DNA of 64,000 bases. Source: G963667915 sp965197385 (GTDB taxonomy: Bacteria; Acidobacteriota; Vicinamibacteria; Vicinamibacterales; UBA823). Below are positions 8,808 through 17,650 of this stretch, in pieces. The translations under genes and the position numbers were made by a program. The stretch covers positions 496,001 through 560,000 of the forward strand of contig CBDANA010000006.1 in assembly GCA_965197385.1 (NCBI GenBank), given 5' to 3'. The notes beneath the pieces are model-generated. The model saw nothing but the letters and a program-made list of their open reading frames with translations, ran no database searches and was not told the DNA's origin. Position 1 is the stretch's first letter; every line of letters starts with the position of its first letter.

Positions 8808-9722
8808 GTGGCCAAGACACGCCCCAAATCAACGCCCCGGAAGCGGTCGACACGTCGGAACCAGACGGCGGGTCGTCCGGCCGGCGGGGCGAAGAAGCGT
8901 GTCGCCTCGCGCGCGCGGAAGACCGCCGGCCGGTCGAGTGGGCGCAAGACGGGTCGGACCCCAGCAACGTCGCGGCAGACCCGTCCGGAGCGCAAGAAGA
9001 CGACGACGACGAGGGTGAAGCAGCATAGCCAGAGACCGGCGGCCAGCGCCCACGTCTCCATCGCCACGAAGCACGCCACGACCAACAAGACGAAGAGGAC
9101 TAAGAGGACCAAGAAGAAGGCTGCGACCCTAGCCTCAGCGCGAGCGCGAAGGCCGGCAGCCGCCACGAAGGCGGGTCGAAAGAGGTCGACGCGGTCGGTG
9201 GCCCGTTCGCAACCGAAGGCCGCTGCGGCAACGCGCACCCCGCGCCGAGCATCGCGACCGGCCCGTCCGCCGCTCGCCGACACGCCCGAGCCGTTGCAGG
9301 CGCTGCTCGATCGGCGGCGCAAACCGCCGATGCTCGACCGCCAACGCCGGACGCTCCAAGGCGACAACATCGTGCTCGGTCCAACCCCGGAAGCGCCGAG
9401 GGAGCCGGCCACCCCCGCCGACCCGACGGCGCCGCCCGAGACACCGTCACCCGTCCAGCCGACGCTCCCTGCGCCGCAACCCTTGACCGGCGTCACGGCC
9501 GGAGACACCCACTCGATCTGGACGCTCAAGTTCGAGCCCAGGCACCCCGGCCAGAAACGGCCGGACGACCTCGCACAGGCGCTGGGCGTGGAATACCGGC
9601 CGGACCGTGAGCCCGAGCGGACGAGCCGGGATCCCCAACAGCCGCCCGCCGACAGGTGGCCGCAACACCCCTCACTCGACGATCCCCCCGGCCGGCCGGA
9701 CGAGGACAAGGACAAGGCGTAG
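8808..9722 (+). CDS. Lys/Arg/Ala-rich histone-H1-like protein with a small acidic C-terminal domain
   Basis: A 304-residue protein. Residues 1-155 are almost entirely K, R, A, T, S and P, like bacterial histone-H1/Hc1-type tails, which suggests non-specific nucleic-acid binding. Residues about 155-304 are different: ALLDRRRKPPMLDRQ, a P/T/A-rich linker, then DDLAQALGVEYRPDREPERT, which recalls the ALGIEY segment of DUF6335-type proteins (low certainty). Start GTG 8808 has AAAGGA at proper spacing. It is divergent from rpsA. Its TAG stop lies on the left end of the adjacent IS5-like element, so the original C-terminus may have been altered. Confidence 0.75.
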   Translation: MAKTRPKSTPRKRSTRRNQTAGRPAGGAKKRVASRARKTAGRSSGRKTGRTPATSRQTRPERKKTTTTRVKQHSQRPAASAHVSIATKHATTNKTKRTKRTKKKAATLASARARRPAAATKAGRKRSTRSVARSQPKAAAATRTPRRASRPARPPLADTPEPLQALLDRRRKPPMLDRQRRTLQGDNIVLGPTPEAPREPATPADPTAPPETPSPVQPTLPAPQPLTGVTAGDTHSIWTLKFEPRHPGQKRPDDLAQALGVEYRPDREPERTSRDPQQPPADRWPQHPSLDDPPGRPDEDKDKA

Positions 9723-11021
9723 CAGGCTGCTGAAAAAGTCCATGGAATGGGATCGACAGATCGATCCCGGCGTACTCCCATGCTCCCAATATTGCTGAAG
9801 GGAGCCACCTCATGCGCGGACACGATGAGCAGACCCATCACATGTTCAGTTACCGGTCGCCGGAACAGCGCGTGCCGGCCGATCCTTCGCTCCGCGCGGT
9901 CCGCGCGCTGACGGATCACGCGCTGAAGACGATGTCGCGCAGGTTCGCCGGCCTGTACGCCAAGACGGGACGTCCGTCGATCCCGCCTGAGCCATTGTTG
10001 CGGGCCCTGTTGCTGCAGGTGCTGTACACGATCCGGAGCGAACGGCTGCTGCTGGAAGAGCTCAACGACAACCTGCTGTTCCGCTGGTTCGTCGGCTTGC
10101 ATATGGACGACCCGGTCTGGCATCCCACGACGTTTACCAAGAATCGTGACCGGCTGCTGGCGGGGGATGGCGCGGCCGCCTTCGTTGATGCGGTCCAGGC
10201 CCACGCCCGGGCGGCCGGTCTGCTCTCGGACGAGCATTTCACGGTGGACGGGACGCAGTTGGAAGCCTGGGCCAGCCTGAAGAGCTTCCGATGCCGGGAC
10301 GCCGCGCCGCGCGCGCCCCCCGATGACCCCGGGAATCCCACGGTCGACTTCCACGGCGAGCGGCGGCACAACGACACGCACCAGTCGACGACTGATCCGG
10401 CGGCGATGCTGCATCGGAAGGGCCAAGGGAAGGAGGCGAAGCTGGCGTCTCTGGGCCACGTGCTGTTGGATAATCGGCAGGGGCTCGTCGCCAACGTCTG
10501 TGCGACCCACGCGACGGGGACCGCCGAACGCGAGGCGGCGGCACTGTTGCTGAAGGCCAGCGCGCCGCCGGGCAGCACGGTCGGAGCAGACAAGGGCTAC
10601 GATGTGGCGAGCTTCGTCGCCGATGTCCGCGTCCGGGACGTCACGCCCCACGTGGCGCAGAAGGTCCGCTGGCGGGCGATTGATGGTCGGCCCACCCGGC
10701 ATGCGGGTTCTCACGTGAGTCAGCGGAAACGAAAACTCGTGGAACAGGTCTTTGGGTGGAGGCAGACCGTCGGTGGTTTGCGCAAGCTCCGGCCTCGCGG
10801 CGTCCCACTCGTCGAGTGGCAGCTCACTTTCGCCGCCACGGCCTATAACTTGGTCCGCCTGCGGAATCTGGAGGCGACGTGTCCCTGCTCGCCGGCCGCG
10901 CGTGTCGCCGGCCCCCTCATCGGGGTCAGCGCACACCCGTGCGCACGGTCGTCGGGCGGTCGTTACCCGCATGATGCTTAAGAAAACAGCCCGATACCCG
11001 GGTTCTTCAGCAGCCTGCTAG
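9720..11021 (+). mobile_element. IS5-like insertion sequence, complete copy
   Basis: The ends are inverted repeats beginning TAGCAGGCTGCTGAA at 9720 and complementary at 11006-11020. The right flank reads CTAG and the left GTAG, so the target duplication is at most TAG. One transposase gene fills the element. A near-identical truncated copy lies inverted at 24497-25244. The insertion point coincides with the stop codons of both convergent neighbours (the H1-like gene and cmk). Confidence 0.9.
9812..10981 (+). CDS. IS5-family DDE transposase
   Basis: A 389-residue transposase that catalyses cut-and-paste movement of the surrounding element. It has the N-terminal DUF772-like region (PPEPLLRALLLQVLYTIRSE, NLLFRWFVGLHMDDPVW) and the DDE core. 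Recognisable catalytic context is VDGTQLEAWASLKSF (first D), GADKGYD (second D) and a C-terminal EQVFGWRQTVGGLRKLR carrying the E. The frame is intact, so the copy may be active. It starts at ATG 9812, about 90 bp inside the left inverted repeat. Confidence 0.93.
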   Translation: MRGHDEQTHHMFSYRSPEQRVPADPSLRAVRALTDHALKTMSRRFAGLYAKTGRPSIPPEPLLRALLLQVLYTIRSERLLLEELNDNLLFRWFVGLHMDDPVWHPTTFTKNRDRLLAGDGAAAFVDAVQAHARAAGLLSDEHFTVDGTQLEAWASLKSFRCRDAAPRAPPDDPGNPTVDFHGERRHNDTHQSTTDPAAMLHRKGQGKEAKLASLGHVLLDNRQGLVANVCATHATGTAEREAAALLLKASAPPGSTVGADKGYDVASFVADVRVRDVTPHVAQKVRWRAIDGRPTRHAGSHVSQRKRKLVEQVFGWRQTVGGLRKLRPRGVPLVEWQLTFAATAYNLVRLRNLEATCPCSPAARVAGPLIGVSAHPCARSSGGRYPHDA

Positions 11022-11731
11022 TGGCCCGTAGCGGCTAGCCGGGCGCGGACGAGCGACAGCACCCGCTCCACGACCTCGTCGATCGGCAGCCCAGTCGTAT
11101 CGATGTGATCCGCATCCGCGGCGAGAGTCAGCGGCGACGCCTTCCGCGTGCGATCCGCCGCATCTCGCGCCTCCAGCGCGGTTGTCACGTCGGCCAGTTC
11201 GGCGTGGCGCCCGCTCGCGTGGGCCGGATCACCTGCCCGGCGTCGGGCGCGTTCCCCTGGCGAGGCGTCGAGATAGATCTTCGCCACGGCGCCAGGGAAT
11301 ACGACGGTGCCGATGTCGCGTCCCTCCATGACGAGGCAACCACCCTCCCCCATCGACCGTTGTCGCGCCACCAGGATGCGGCGCACCGCCGGCAGCTTGG
11401 CGACCGCGGCCGCCGCCACATCGGTCTCCGGCGTACGGATGGCTTCGGTGACGTCATGCCCTTCCACCACGGCTCGACCATCCTCGAAGCTGAACGTTGC
11501 CTCGGCTGCCACGCGCGCCACAGCTGGCTCGTCGTCCAGCGCCACGCCGTCGCGCAGCGCCTTCCAGGCCACCGCGCGATACATGGCGCCGGTGTCGACG
11601 TAGCGGTAGCCCAGCGCGCCCGCCAGGGCGCGTGCCACGGTGCCCTTGCCCGCCCCCGAGGGTCCGTCAATGGCGATGATGGTCTCGTCTTTCGTCACGG
11701 GTCCTCTCACGGCCGATTCGATCGGGCTCAC
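11018..11731 (-). CDS. cmk: Cytidylate kinase
   Basis: Phosphorylates CMP/dCMP with ATP in pyrimidine nucleotide supply. The P-loop GPSGAGKGT lies at about residue 22-31, followed by YRYVDTGAMYRAVAW, LVMEGRDIGTVVFP, the lid region GERARRRAGD and DAADRTRKASPL, all typical of Cmk. GTG 11731 has GGAGG 8 bases upstream, while GTG 11698 has AGAGGA at 5 bases and would give the more usual short N-terminus. Either start overlaps the end of rluB, implying translational coupling. The TAG stop lies in the CTAG at the right end of the IS5-like element, so the last residues could be altered. Confidence 0.95.
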   Translation of the reverse strand: MSPIESAVRGPVTKDETIIAIDGPSGAGKGTVARALAGALGYRYVDTGAMYRAVAWKALRDGVALDDEPAVARVAAEATFSFEDGRAVVEGHDVTEAIRTPETDVAAAAVAKLPAVRRILVARQRSMGEGGCLVMEGRDIGTVVFPGAVAKIYLDASPGERARRRAGDPAHASGRHAELADVTTALEARDAADRTRKASPLTLAADADHIDTTGLPIDEVVERVLSLVRARLAATGH

Positions 11732-12464
11732 CCGCCGCCCTCCGGAGCGCCTCGACTTCGGCCAGGGTGAGCTCTCGGTACTCGCCGATCTTCAACCGTC
11801 GATCGCGGATCGGTCCAATCTGCACCCGCCGCAGCCGCACGACCGGATGGCCCACCGCCTCGCACATCTTTCGCACGTGGCGCTGCCGCCCTTCGTGCAG
11901 TCCCACCGACAGCAGCGCGTCCATGCCGCGCGCCGTGCGCCAGCGACGGACGAGACGCACCGACGCCGGCGCGGTGCGTCGCCCGTCCACTCGGACGCCA
12001 CGTCGCAGCCGGTCCAGTCGATCCGCCGTCGGAATGCCGCGCACCCGAGCCTCGTACACCCGCACCACACCGTACCTGGGGTGCGTCAACCGCGCCGCCA
12101 ACTCGCCATCGTTCGTGAGCAGCAGCAACCCCTCCGACTCGTAGTCGAGGCGCCCGACCGGGTAGACATAGTCGCGAACGCGCTTGACGAGGTCCAACAC
12201 GGTCCGGCGGCCTTCAGGATCCGATCGGGTCGTGACGTAGCCGCGGGGTTTGCGGAGCAGCACGTACCGGCGGCGCACGGACAGCGTCACCCGATATCCG
12301 TCCACGCGGACGTCGTCAGCGACCGGATCGGCCTTCGTCCCCAGCGTCGTGACGACCTTGCCGTTGACCGTCACGCGACCGGAGCTCATCAGCCGTTCGG
12401 CTGCCCGGCGGGACGACACGCCGGCCGCCGACAGCAGTTTCTGGAGTCGAATGGCTGCAGACAT
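11667..12464 (-). CDS. rluB: Large-subunit rRNA pseudouridine synthase, RluB/RsuA family
   Basis: This enzyme isomerises a uridine in rRNA. The 265-residue protein has an N-terminal S4 RNA-binding domain (IRLQKLLSAAGVSSRRAAE), then the synthase core with YVLLRKPRGYVTT, the catalytic-aspartate motif GRLDYESEGLLLLTNDG, and RQRHVRKMCEAVGHPVVRLRR. Start ATG 12464 begins exactly at the S4 domain; further upstream the same frame lies inside scpB. It overlaps cmk at its 3' end and follows scpB by 20 bp, in the order common in Gram-positive and acidobacterial genomes. Confidence 0.94.
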   Translation of the reverse strand: MSAAIRLQKLLSAAGVSSRRAAERLMSSGRVTVNGKVVTTLGTKADPVADDVRVDGYRVTLSVRRRYVLLRKPRGYVTTRSDPEGRRTVLDLVKRVRDYVYPVGRLDYESEGLLLLTNDGELAARLTHPRYGVVRVYEARVRGIPTADRLDRLRRGVRVDGRRTAPASVRLVRRWRTARGMDALLSVGLHEGRQRHVRKMCEAVGHPVVRLRRVQIGPIRDRRLKIGEYRELTLAEVEALRRAAGEPDRIGRERTRDERRDHHRH

Positions 12465-12484
12465 CGGCGTCGGCTGGCTAGCAG

Positions 12485-13126
12485 CTAGTGCACCTGCTTC
12501 TCGTCGACGCCGGAGCCCTTCGACGCCGCCGGCTCCGAGCCCTCGGGCAGCGGCAGCGGCTGATCGGACTCGGCCGCCGCAGCCAGCCCAGCCGGGAGCT
12601 CGAGACCGAGCGCCTCGGCCATGTCTTCGACGTTCGGCAAGTCGGTGAGATCGCTCAGCCCGAATCGGTTGAGAAACTCCTGGGTCGTCGCATGCAGGAA
12701 CGGCCGGCCGATGACGCGCTTGCGCCCCACGACCTTCACGAGGCGACGCTCGATGAGCGTGCCAATCACGCCGGCGGTGTTGACGCCGCGAATCTCCGAA
12801 ATCTCCGCCCCCGTAACCGGCTGCTTGTAGGCGATGACGGCCAGCGTCTCCAACGCCTGCACCGAGAGGCGCTGGGTGCTGCGCTGGTGAAAGAGCCGAC
12901 GAACCCATTCGTGGAGCTCCGGCCTGGTGACGATTTGAAAGCCGCCCGCCACCTCGACGAGGTGCAGCCCGCCCGGACGCGCGTAGTCCTGGCGGACTGC
13001 CGCGAGCGCCGCCTCCACGTCTTCCTGGGGCTCGCTGTCCAGCAGCTTGAAGAGCGTCTTCCGCGTGAGCGGCTCCGGCGACGCGAAGATCAGCGCCTCG
13101 ATGATGGGCTTCAATTCGGCCGACAC
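12485..13126 (-). CDS. scpB: Segregation and condensation protein B
   Basis: A regulatory winged-helix subunit of the Smc-ScpAB condensin-like complex. The 213-residue protein contains two winged-helix domains: LKPIIEALIFASPEPLTRKT at the start, and RLSVQALETLAVIAYKQPVT with EIRGVNTAGVIGTLIERRLV in the second. The C-terminal 40 residues are a loose acidic tail. Start GTG 13126 is chosen for a GAGGTGA site 5-6 bases upstream and because it begins at the conserved N-terminus. Only 4 bases separate it from the scpA stop, so the two are co-translated. Confidence 0.95.
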   Translation of the reverse strand: MSAELKPIIEALIFASPEPLTRKTLFKLLDSEPQEDVEAALAAVRQDYARPGGLHLVEVAGGFQIVTRPELHEWVRRLFHQRSTQRLSVQALETLAVIAYKQPVTGAEISEIRGVNTAGVIGTLIERRLVKVVGRKRVIGRPFLHATTQEFLNRFGLSDLTDLPNVEDMAEALGLELPAGLAAAAESDQPLPLPEGSEPAASKGSGVDEKQVH

Positions 13127-13130
13127 ACCG

Positions 13131-13919
13131 TCACCTCTGAGGATCGCCGATCGGGGCCGGAGCATCCGCTGGCCGCGCACGCCGGTACACCCGAATTGGC
13201 CCGAACGCGTCGGTCTGAAAGACCCGCACCAGCTTCAACCGAATCATCTCGAGCAGCGCGAGAAAGGTGGTGACCAACCCCGGCCGCGACGAGACGTCGG
13301 CAAACAGCTCCTCGAACCCACACGCCTCGGTGTCCGACAACATCGCGACCAGCTGTTCGATCCGCGTCTCGATCGAAATCGCCTCCGCCGGCAGCAGCGA
13401 GGCCGGCCGCTGCTTCACCCGCGCCACGACCGCGCGAAAGGCGGTCAACAGGCTGAACAGATCGACCTCGAGCTCGGGCTCGTACGGCTCCCCGGCGAGC
13501 TCGGCGAGCCGATCGTCGGACCGCCCCCACTGCGCGCTGCGTAAGGTTTGGCGCTCGTGGAGCAGTTCGGCTGCCGCTTTGAACTTCTGATGTTCCAGGA
13601 GCCGGCGCATGAGCGCCTCGCGCGGATCCTCCGCCGGCTCTTCGTCGGTCGGGTCGGGACGCGGCAGCAGCATCTTCGACTTCATATGAATCAGCGTGGC
13701 GGCCATGAGCAAAAACTCGCCGGCAATGTCGAGATCCAGCTCTTGCATCAGCGCCAGGTAGTCGAGGTACTGCTCCGTGATGAGCACAATGGGGATGTCC
13801 TGCAGGTCGATCTCGTGCTTCCGGATCAGGAACAACAGCAGATCGAGCGGCCCCTCGAAGTTGCCGAGCTTGACCGGGTAGGCGTCGAGAATCGATTCGA
13901 AATCGGCCGGACGTTCCAT
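13131..13919 (-). CDS. scpA: Segregation and condensation protein A (kleisin)
   Basis: The kleisin bridging Smc heads. The 262-residue protein starts MERPADFESILDAYPVKLGN and continues with the signature FEGPLDLLLFLIRKHEIDL. DIPIVLITEQYLDYL and AGEFLLMAATLIHMKSKMLL follow, and the C-terminal winged helix is VTTFLALLEMIRLKLVRVFQ. Length is normal. It lies 28 bp downstream of trpS and immediately upstream of scpB. Confidence 0.96.
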   Translation of the reverse strand: MERPADFESILDAYPVKLGNFEGPLDLLLFLIRKHEIDLQDIPIVLITEQYLDYLALMQELDLDIAGEFLLMAATLIHMKSKMLLPRPDPTDEEPAEDPREALMRRLLEHQKFKAAAELLHERQTLRSAQWGRSDDRLAELAGEPYEPELEVDLFSLLTAFRAVVARVKQRPASLLPAEAISIETRIEQLVAMLSDTEACGFEELFADVSSRPGLVTTFLALLEMIRLKLVRVFQTDAFGPIRVYRRARPADAPAPIGDPQR

Positions 13920-13947
13920 GGTTCTGCGATCGTCAATGCCCGCGTCT

Positions 13948-14940
13948 CTACGAATACGTAAGCCGGACCGCCTCCCGCACCCGCGCCATCGTGACTTGGG
14001 CCTGCTGCCGGGCCCGGCTGGAACCGTCGAACAGAATCTCGCGAATGCGGCCGGGCCGGGCGGCCAGTTCCGCACGTCGCGCGCGGATCGGATCGAGGAC
14101 CGCGTTCAGCGCCCGGGTCAGCTTGTCCTTGACCTCGACGTCGCCGACCGCACCGGTGCGATAGCGGGTCTTCAGATCCTCGACCTCGGCCGTGTCCGAA
14201 TTGAACGCGTCGTGATACATGAACACCGGATTGCCCTCGACCGTCCCCGGGATGTCGGCCCGGATCCGCTTGGGGTCCGTGTACATCCGCTTGACCTTCT
14301 TCCGCACGGTCTCGGCGTCGTCCGACAGATCGATCGTGTTGCCGTAGCTCTTGCTCATCTTCCGGTTGTCGAGGCCGGGCAGCCGCGGAAAGTGCGTGAG
14401 CAGCGGCTGAGGCTCGACGAACACGTCGCCGTAGAAGCCGTGAAACCGCCGGACCACCTCACGGGTCAGTTCGAGATGCGGCACCTGGTCGTCCCCGACC
14501 GGCACGTAGTGGGCCTGGTACATGAGGATGTCGGCCCCCTGCAGCAGGGGGTATCCGAGGAAGCCAAGCGTGGACAGGTCACGATCAGCGATCTGCTCGA
14601 TCTGCTCCTTGTAGGTTGGCACCCGCTCCAGCCACGGCGTCGGCACGACCATCGACAGCAGCACGTACAGCTCCGCGTGCTCCGGCACTAGCGACTGCAC
14701 GAAGAACGTGCTGCGCTCAGGGTCCAGGCCCGCGGCGATCCAATCGGTCACGTTGTCGAGCGCATACTCGGTGAGGCCGGTCGTATCGCCGTACTCGCTC
14801 GTCAGCGCGTGCCAATCGGCCACGAAGTAGAAGCAATCGTAGGTGTCCTGCAGCTCGACCCAGTTGCCGAGGGCACCAGCCAGGTGGCCGAGATGCAGCT
14901 TTCCCGTCGGGCGCATGCCCGAGAGCACGCGTTTCTTCAC
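13948..14940 (-). CDS. trpS: Tryptophan--tRNA ligase
   Basis: Charges tRNA-Trp, cytosolic, class Ic synthetase. The 330-residue protein begins KKRVLSGMRPTGKLHLGHL, which contains the HIGH-type motif HLGH. The KMSKS loop is present as NRKMSKSYGN, and GYPLLQGADILMYQ and VPVGDDQVPHLELTRE are typical. Start GTG 14940 forms a GTGA overlap with the stop of the upstream protease gene, which argues for coupling. ATG 14955 is an in-frame alternative adding five residues. Confidence 0.96.
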   Translation of the reverse strand: MKKRVLSGMRPTGKLHLGHLAGALGNWVELQDTYDCFYFVADWHALTSEYGDTTGLTEYALDNVTDWIAAGLDPERSTFFVQSLVPEHAELYVLLSMVVPTPWLERVPTYKEQIEQIADRDLSTLGFLGYPLLQGADILMYQAHYVPVGDDQVPHLELTREVVRRFHGFYGDVFVEPQPLLTHFPRLPGLDNRKMSKSYGNTIDLSDDAETVRKKVKRMYTDPKRIRADIPGTVEGNPVFMYHDAFNSDTAEVEDLKTRYRTGAVGDVEVKDKLTRALNAVLDPIRARRAELAARPGRIREILFDGSSRARQQAQVTMARVREAVRLTYS

Positions 14941-15653
14941 GGTCCCAGCACCCATGTCAGGAAGCGATAGGGCGGACCGATGAGGGTCCACAAAGTCCCG
15001 GTCAGGATGAGCGCATAGAGAATCAAGAAGCCGTAGGGCCGCAGCAACCGGTCGAACGGGTTCGCGAGCGACGCCGGCAGCAAACCGCCGAGGACGTTGC
15101 CGCCGTCGAGCGGCGGCACCGGCAGCATGTTGAAGACGGCCAGGAGCAGGTTCACCTGAAACGCCATCCGGGCCACCCGGTACGCGAACGGCCCGACCCC
15201 GCCCGTGGCCAGGTCGAACGCCCCCGCCTCCAGGCCGACCATCATGCCGGACGCCAGGGTGGCCAAGGCGATGTTGCTCAGCGGGCCCGCCGCCGCCACC
15301 AGGACGAAGTCGCGGCGCCCCCGGCCCAGCCGGCTCGTATTCACCGGCACCGGCTTAGCCCAGCCGATGAGGATCGGCGCACCGGTCGAGAACAGGATGA
15401 GCGGCAGCACGAGGGTACCGACTGGATCGATGTGGACGGCCGGATTGAGCGAAACCCGCCCGAGTTGCCGCGCCGTCGGGTCGCCTAACCGATCCGCTGT
15501 CCAGGCGTGCGCCGATTCATGCACGGTCAACGAAAGCAGCAGAACGAGAAAAACGGTGAGGAGATCGACGACGTTGAAATCGAGCAACGCCCAAGGATAC
15601 GGCCTGCGGGCAGGCAGGGCAAGTAGCGGGGACTCGCTCGGACACTCGAGCAA
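14937..15653 (-). CDS. Site-2 protease family intramembrane metalloprotease
   Basis: A polytopic membrane zinc protease. The motif HESAH appears in the first membrane helix (LSLTVHESAHAWTADRLG), and the second zinc ligand is in NMLPVPPLDGG. About five to six hydrophobic segments are seen. No PDZ domain is visible, so it belongs to the compact YwhC/S2P subgroup rather than RseP. Start is unclear: only TTG codons fit (15653 or 15587), the latter just before DFNVVDLLTV. Its stop overlaps the trpS GTG, and it lies 6 bp or more after uvrC. The substrate is unknown. Confidence 0.85.
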   Translation of the reverse strand: MLECPSESPLLALPARRPYPWALLDFNVVDLLTVFLVLLLSLTVHESAHAWTADRLGDPTARQLGRVSLNPAVHIDPVGTLVLPLILFSTGAPILIGWAKPVPVNTSRLGRGRRDFVLVAAAGPLSNIALATLASGMMVGLEAGAFDLATGGVGPFAYRVARMAFQVNLLLAVFNMLPVPPLDGGNVLGGLLPASLANPFDRLLRPYGFLILYALILTGTLWTLIGPPYRFLTWVLGP

Positions 15654-15658
15654 CGAGT

Positions 15659-17524
15659 CTACCTGGGCGCGGTGAAGTGGGCGAGCACGGCGTCGGCGAC
15701 CCGCGACCCCACCTCGACGGTCAGTTCCTCGCGCGTGGCACGCCTCACGCCGGCGAGGCTGCCGAACCGGCTTAGCAGCCGGCGGCGACGCCGCAGGCCG
15801 ACGCCGGAAACGTCATCGAGCTCTGACAGCAGGCTCCGCCGTGACCGCGCTTGCCTGTGAAAGGTCACCGCGAAGCGATGCGCCTCGTCACGAATCCGCT
15901 GCAGTAGATGTAACGCAGCGCTCGTCGTCGGCAGCACGATCGGATCCGACCGATCGCGCATGACGACCAGTTCCTCACGCTTGGCCAGGCCGATCGCGAT
16001 GAGGTTGCCCAACCCGAGCTCGCCGAACGCCTCGTAGGCAGCTGACAGCTGCCCCTTACCACCATCGATCACGACGAGGTCGGGAAACGGTCCCCCCTCC
16101 TCGAGTAGCCGCCGGTAGCGCCGGAGCACCACCTCGTGCATCGCGGCAACGTCGTCCGGATGGCCCGTCCGTGGGGGCACGGCGCCGCGCGACCGTCCGC
16201 CCCGCCGCCGTGACTCGTGCCGCACGCGAAACTTCCGATAGTCGCTGCGCGCCATCTGCCCATCCGCGCACACGACCATCGCGCCCACGGTCTCGCTCCC
16301 CTGAATCGTCGAGATGTCGAAGCACTCTATCCGCCGCGGCGAAGCGACCAATCCGAGCGCCGCGCGCAGCGCCTCGACCGACGCGCGGTGGGCGGCCGCG
16401 TCGCCGCTGAACCTGGTCCCGTAGGCCAGCGCGGCATTGCGGGACGCCAGGTCCAGCAGCGCTCGCTTCTCGCCCCGCTTCGGCACGACAACCCGGACCT
16501 TCCCGGCGGTGCGCGCCGCCAACCAGTGCTCGAGCGCCTCACGATCATCGTCACGCAGGGCCACCGGCACGTGGATCTCCGGCGGCGCGGCCCGGTCCTC
16601 GTAAAACTGCTGCAGTCCGGCCTGCACCACGTCGACATCGCGGGCGCCGTCCAGCGCCTCGAGGTCGGCGATAAGCTCCACACGCTCGATCACACGACCG
16701 CGCCGCATCTGGAACACCTGCAGGACGGCGCCGGCCGGCCCGACGCGCACACCGAACGCATCCCGGTCGCCGAGCTTCGTGGTGGACATCTTCTGCTGCT
16801 GGTCGCGCCGCGTCTCGATCGTCCGAACGGCATCGCGCCACTGGGCGGCCTGCTCGAACCGCTCCGCGTCCGCCGCCTCCTGCATACGCGCGGTCAGTTG
16901 TCCGATAAGTTCGTCATTGCGCCCTCCTAGGAACATGCGCGTATCGGCAACTGCCTCCGCGTAACGCTCGGGCGAGCAGATGTCGGCCACGCAGGGCGCA
17001 ATGCAGCGCTTGATGTCGTATTCCAGGCACGGACGCCCGCGACGGCCGGTGATCACCTCGTTGCACGAACGAATCCCGAACAGGCGGTGCGTGAGCAACA
17101 TGGTCTTGCGGGCGAGGCGGGTCGGCAGGAACGGCCCAGCGTAAAAGGCACCGTCACGCTCCACCCGGCGCGCGACCAGTACCCGCGGACACGACTCGTT
17201 CGTCGTGAGCTGGAGATAACTGTAGTTCTTGTCGTCACGCAGCAAGACGTTGTACCTCGGCGATCGCTGCTTGATGAGGTGATTCTCGAGGGCCAGCGCC
17301 TCGACCACCGAATCAGTGACGATCACGTCGACGGCCGCGATCTCGTCGAGCAACGCGTCCATCCGCGGGCTCGTCCCGTAGGCGCTCAGGTAGCTGCGCA
17401 CGCGATCGCGCAGCGTGCGCGCCTTGCCGACATAGACGGTGTCACCGGCCCGATTCGCGTACAGGTAGACTCCGGGCTGCTCCGGCAAACGGTCGATCTG
17501 GGCCTTGAGATCGCGGATGGGCAT
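15659..17524 (-). CDS. uvrC: UvrABC excinuclease subunit C
   Basis: Makes both incisions around DNA lesions in nucleotide excision repair. The 621-residue protein has the N-terminal GIY-YIG nuclease (PGVYLYANRAGDTVYVGKAR), a cysteine cluster around CLEYDIKRCIAPC, a UVR motif (QEAADAERFEQAAQWRDAVR), the RNase H-like UvrC domain (RIECFDISTIQGSETVGAMV, LVVIDGGKGQL) and C-terminal helix-hairpin-helix motifs (LDDVSGVGLRRRRRLLSRFG). Length is normal. It appears to lead the minus-strand unit uvrC-protease-trpS-scpA-scpB-rluB-cmk. Confidence 0.97.
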   Translation of the reverse strand: MPIRDLKAQIDRLPEQPGVYLYANRAGDTVYVGKARTLRDRVRSYLSAYGTSPRMDALLDEIAAVDVIVTDSVVEALALENHLIKQRSPRYNVLLRDDKNYSYLQLTTNESCPRVLVARRVERDGAFYAGPFLPTRLARKTMLLTHRLFGIRSCNEVITGRRGRPCLEYDIKRCIAPCVADICSPERYAEAVADTRMFLGGRNDELIGQLTARMQEAADAERFEQAAQWRDAVRTIETRRDQQQKMSTTKLGDRDAFGVRVGPAGAVLQVFQMRRGRVIERVELIADLEALDGARDVDVVQAGLQQFYEDRAAPPEIHVPVALRDDDREALEHWLAARTAGKVRVVVPKRGEKRALLDLASRNAALAYGTRFSGDAAAHRASVEALRAALGLVASPRRIECFDISTIQGSETVGAMVVCADGQMARSDYRKFRVRHESRRRGGRSRGAVPPRTGHPDDVAAMHEVVLRRYRRLLEEGGPFPDLVVIDGGKGQLSAAYEAFGELGLGNLIAIGLAKREELVVMRDRSDPIVLPTTSAALHLLQRIRDEAHRFAVTFHRQARSRRSLLSELDDVSGVGLRRRRRLLSRFGSLAGVRRATREELTVEVGSRVADAVLAHFTAPR

Positions 17525-17650
17525 GGGCTACACTTCGGTCGCGCCGCAGGTCGTTCGGCGCGTCGGCGGGGCAGACATGCGGCCGATCGGGCCCCGAGTC
17601 GGCGCGTCGCGGCCCGCCGATCTCACGATTATACGATCCGTCTGGCTTCG

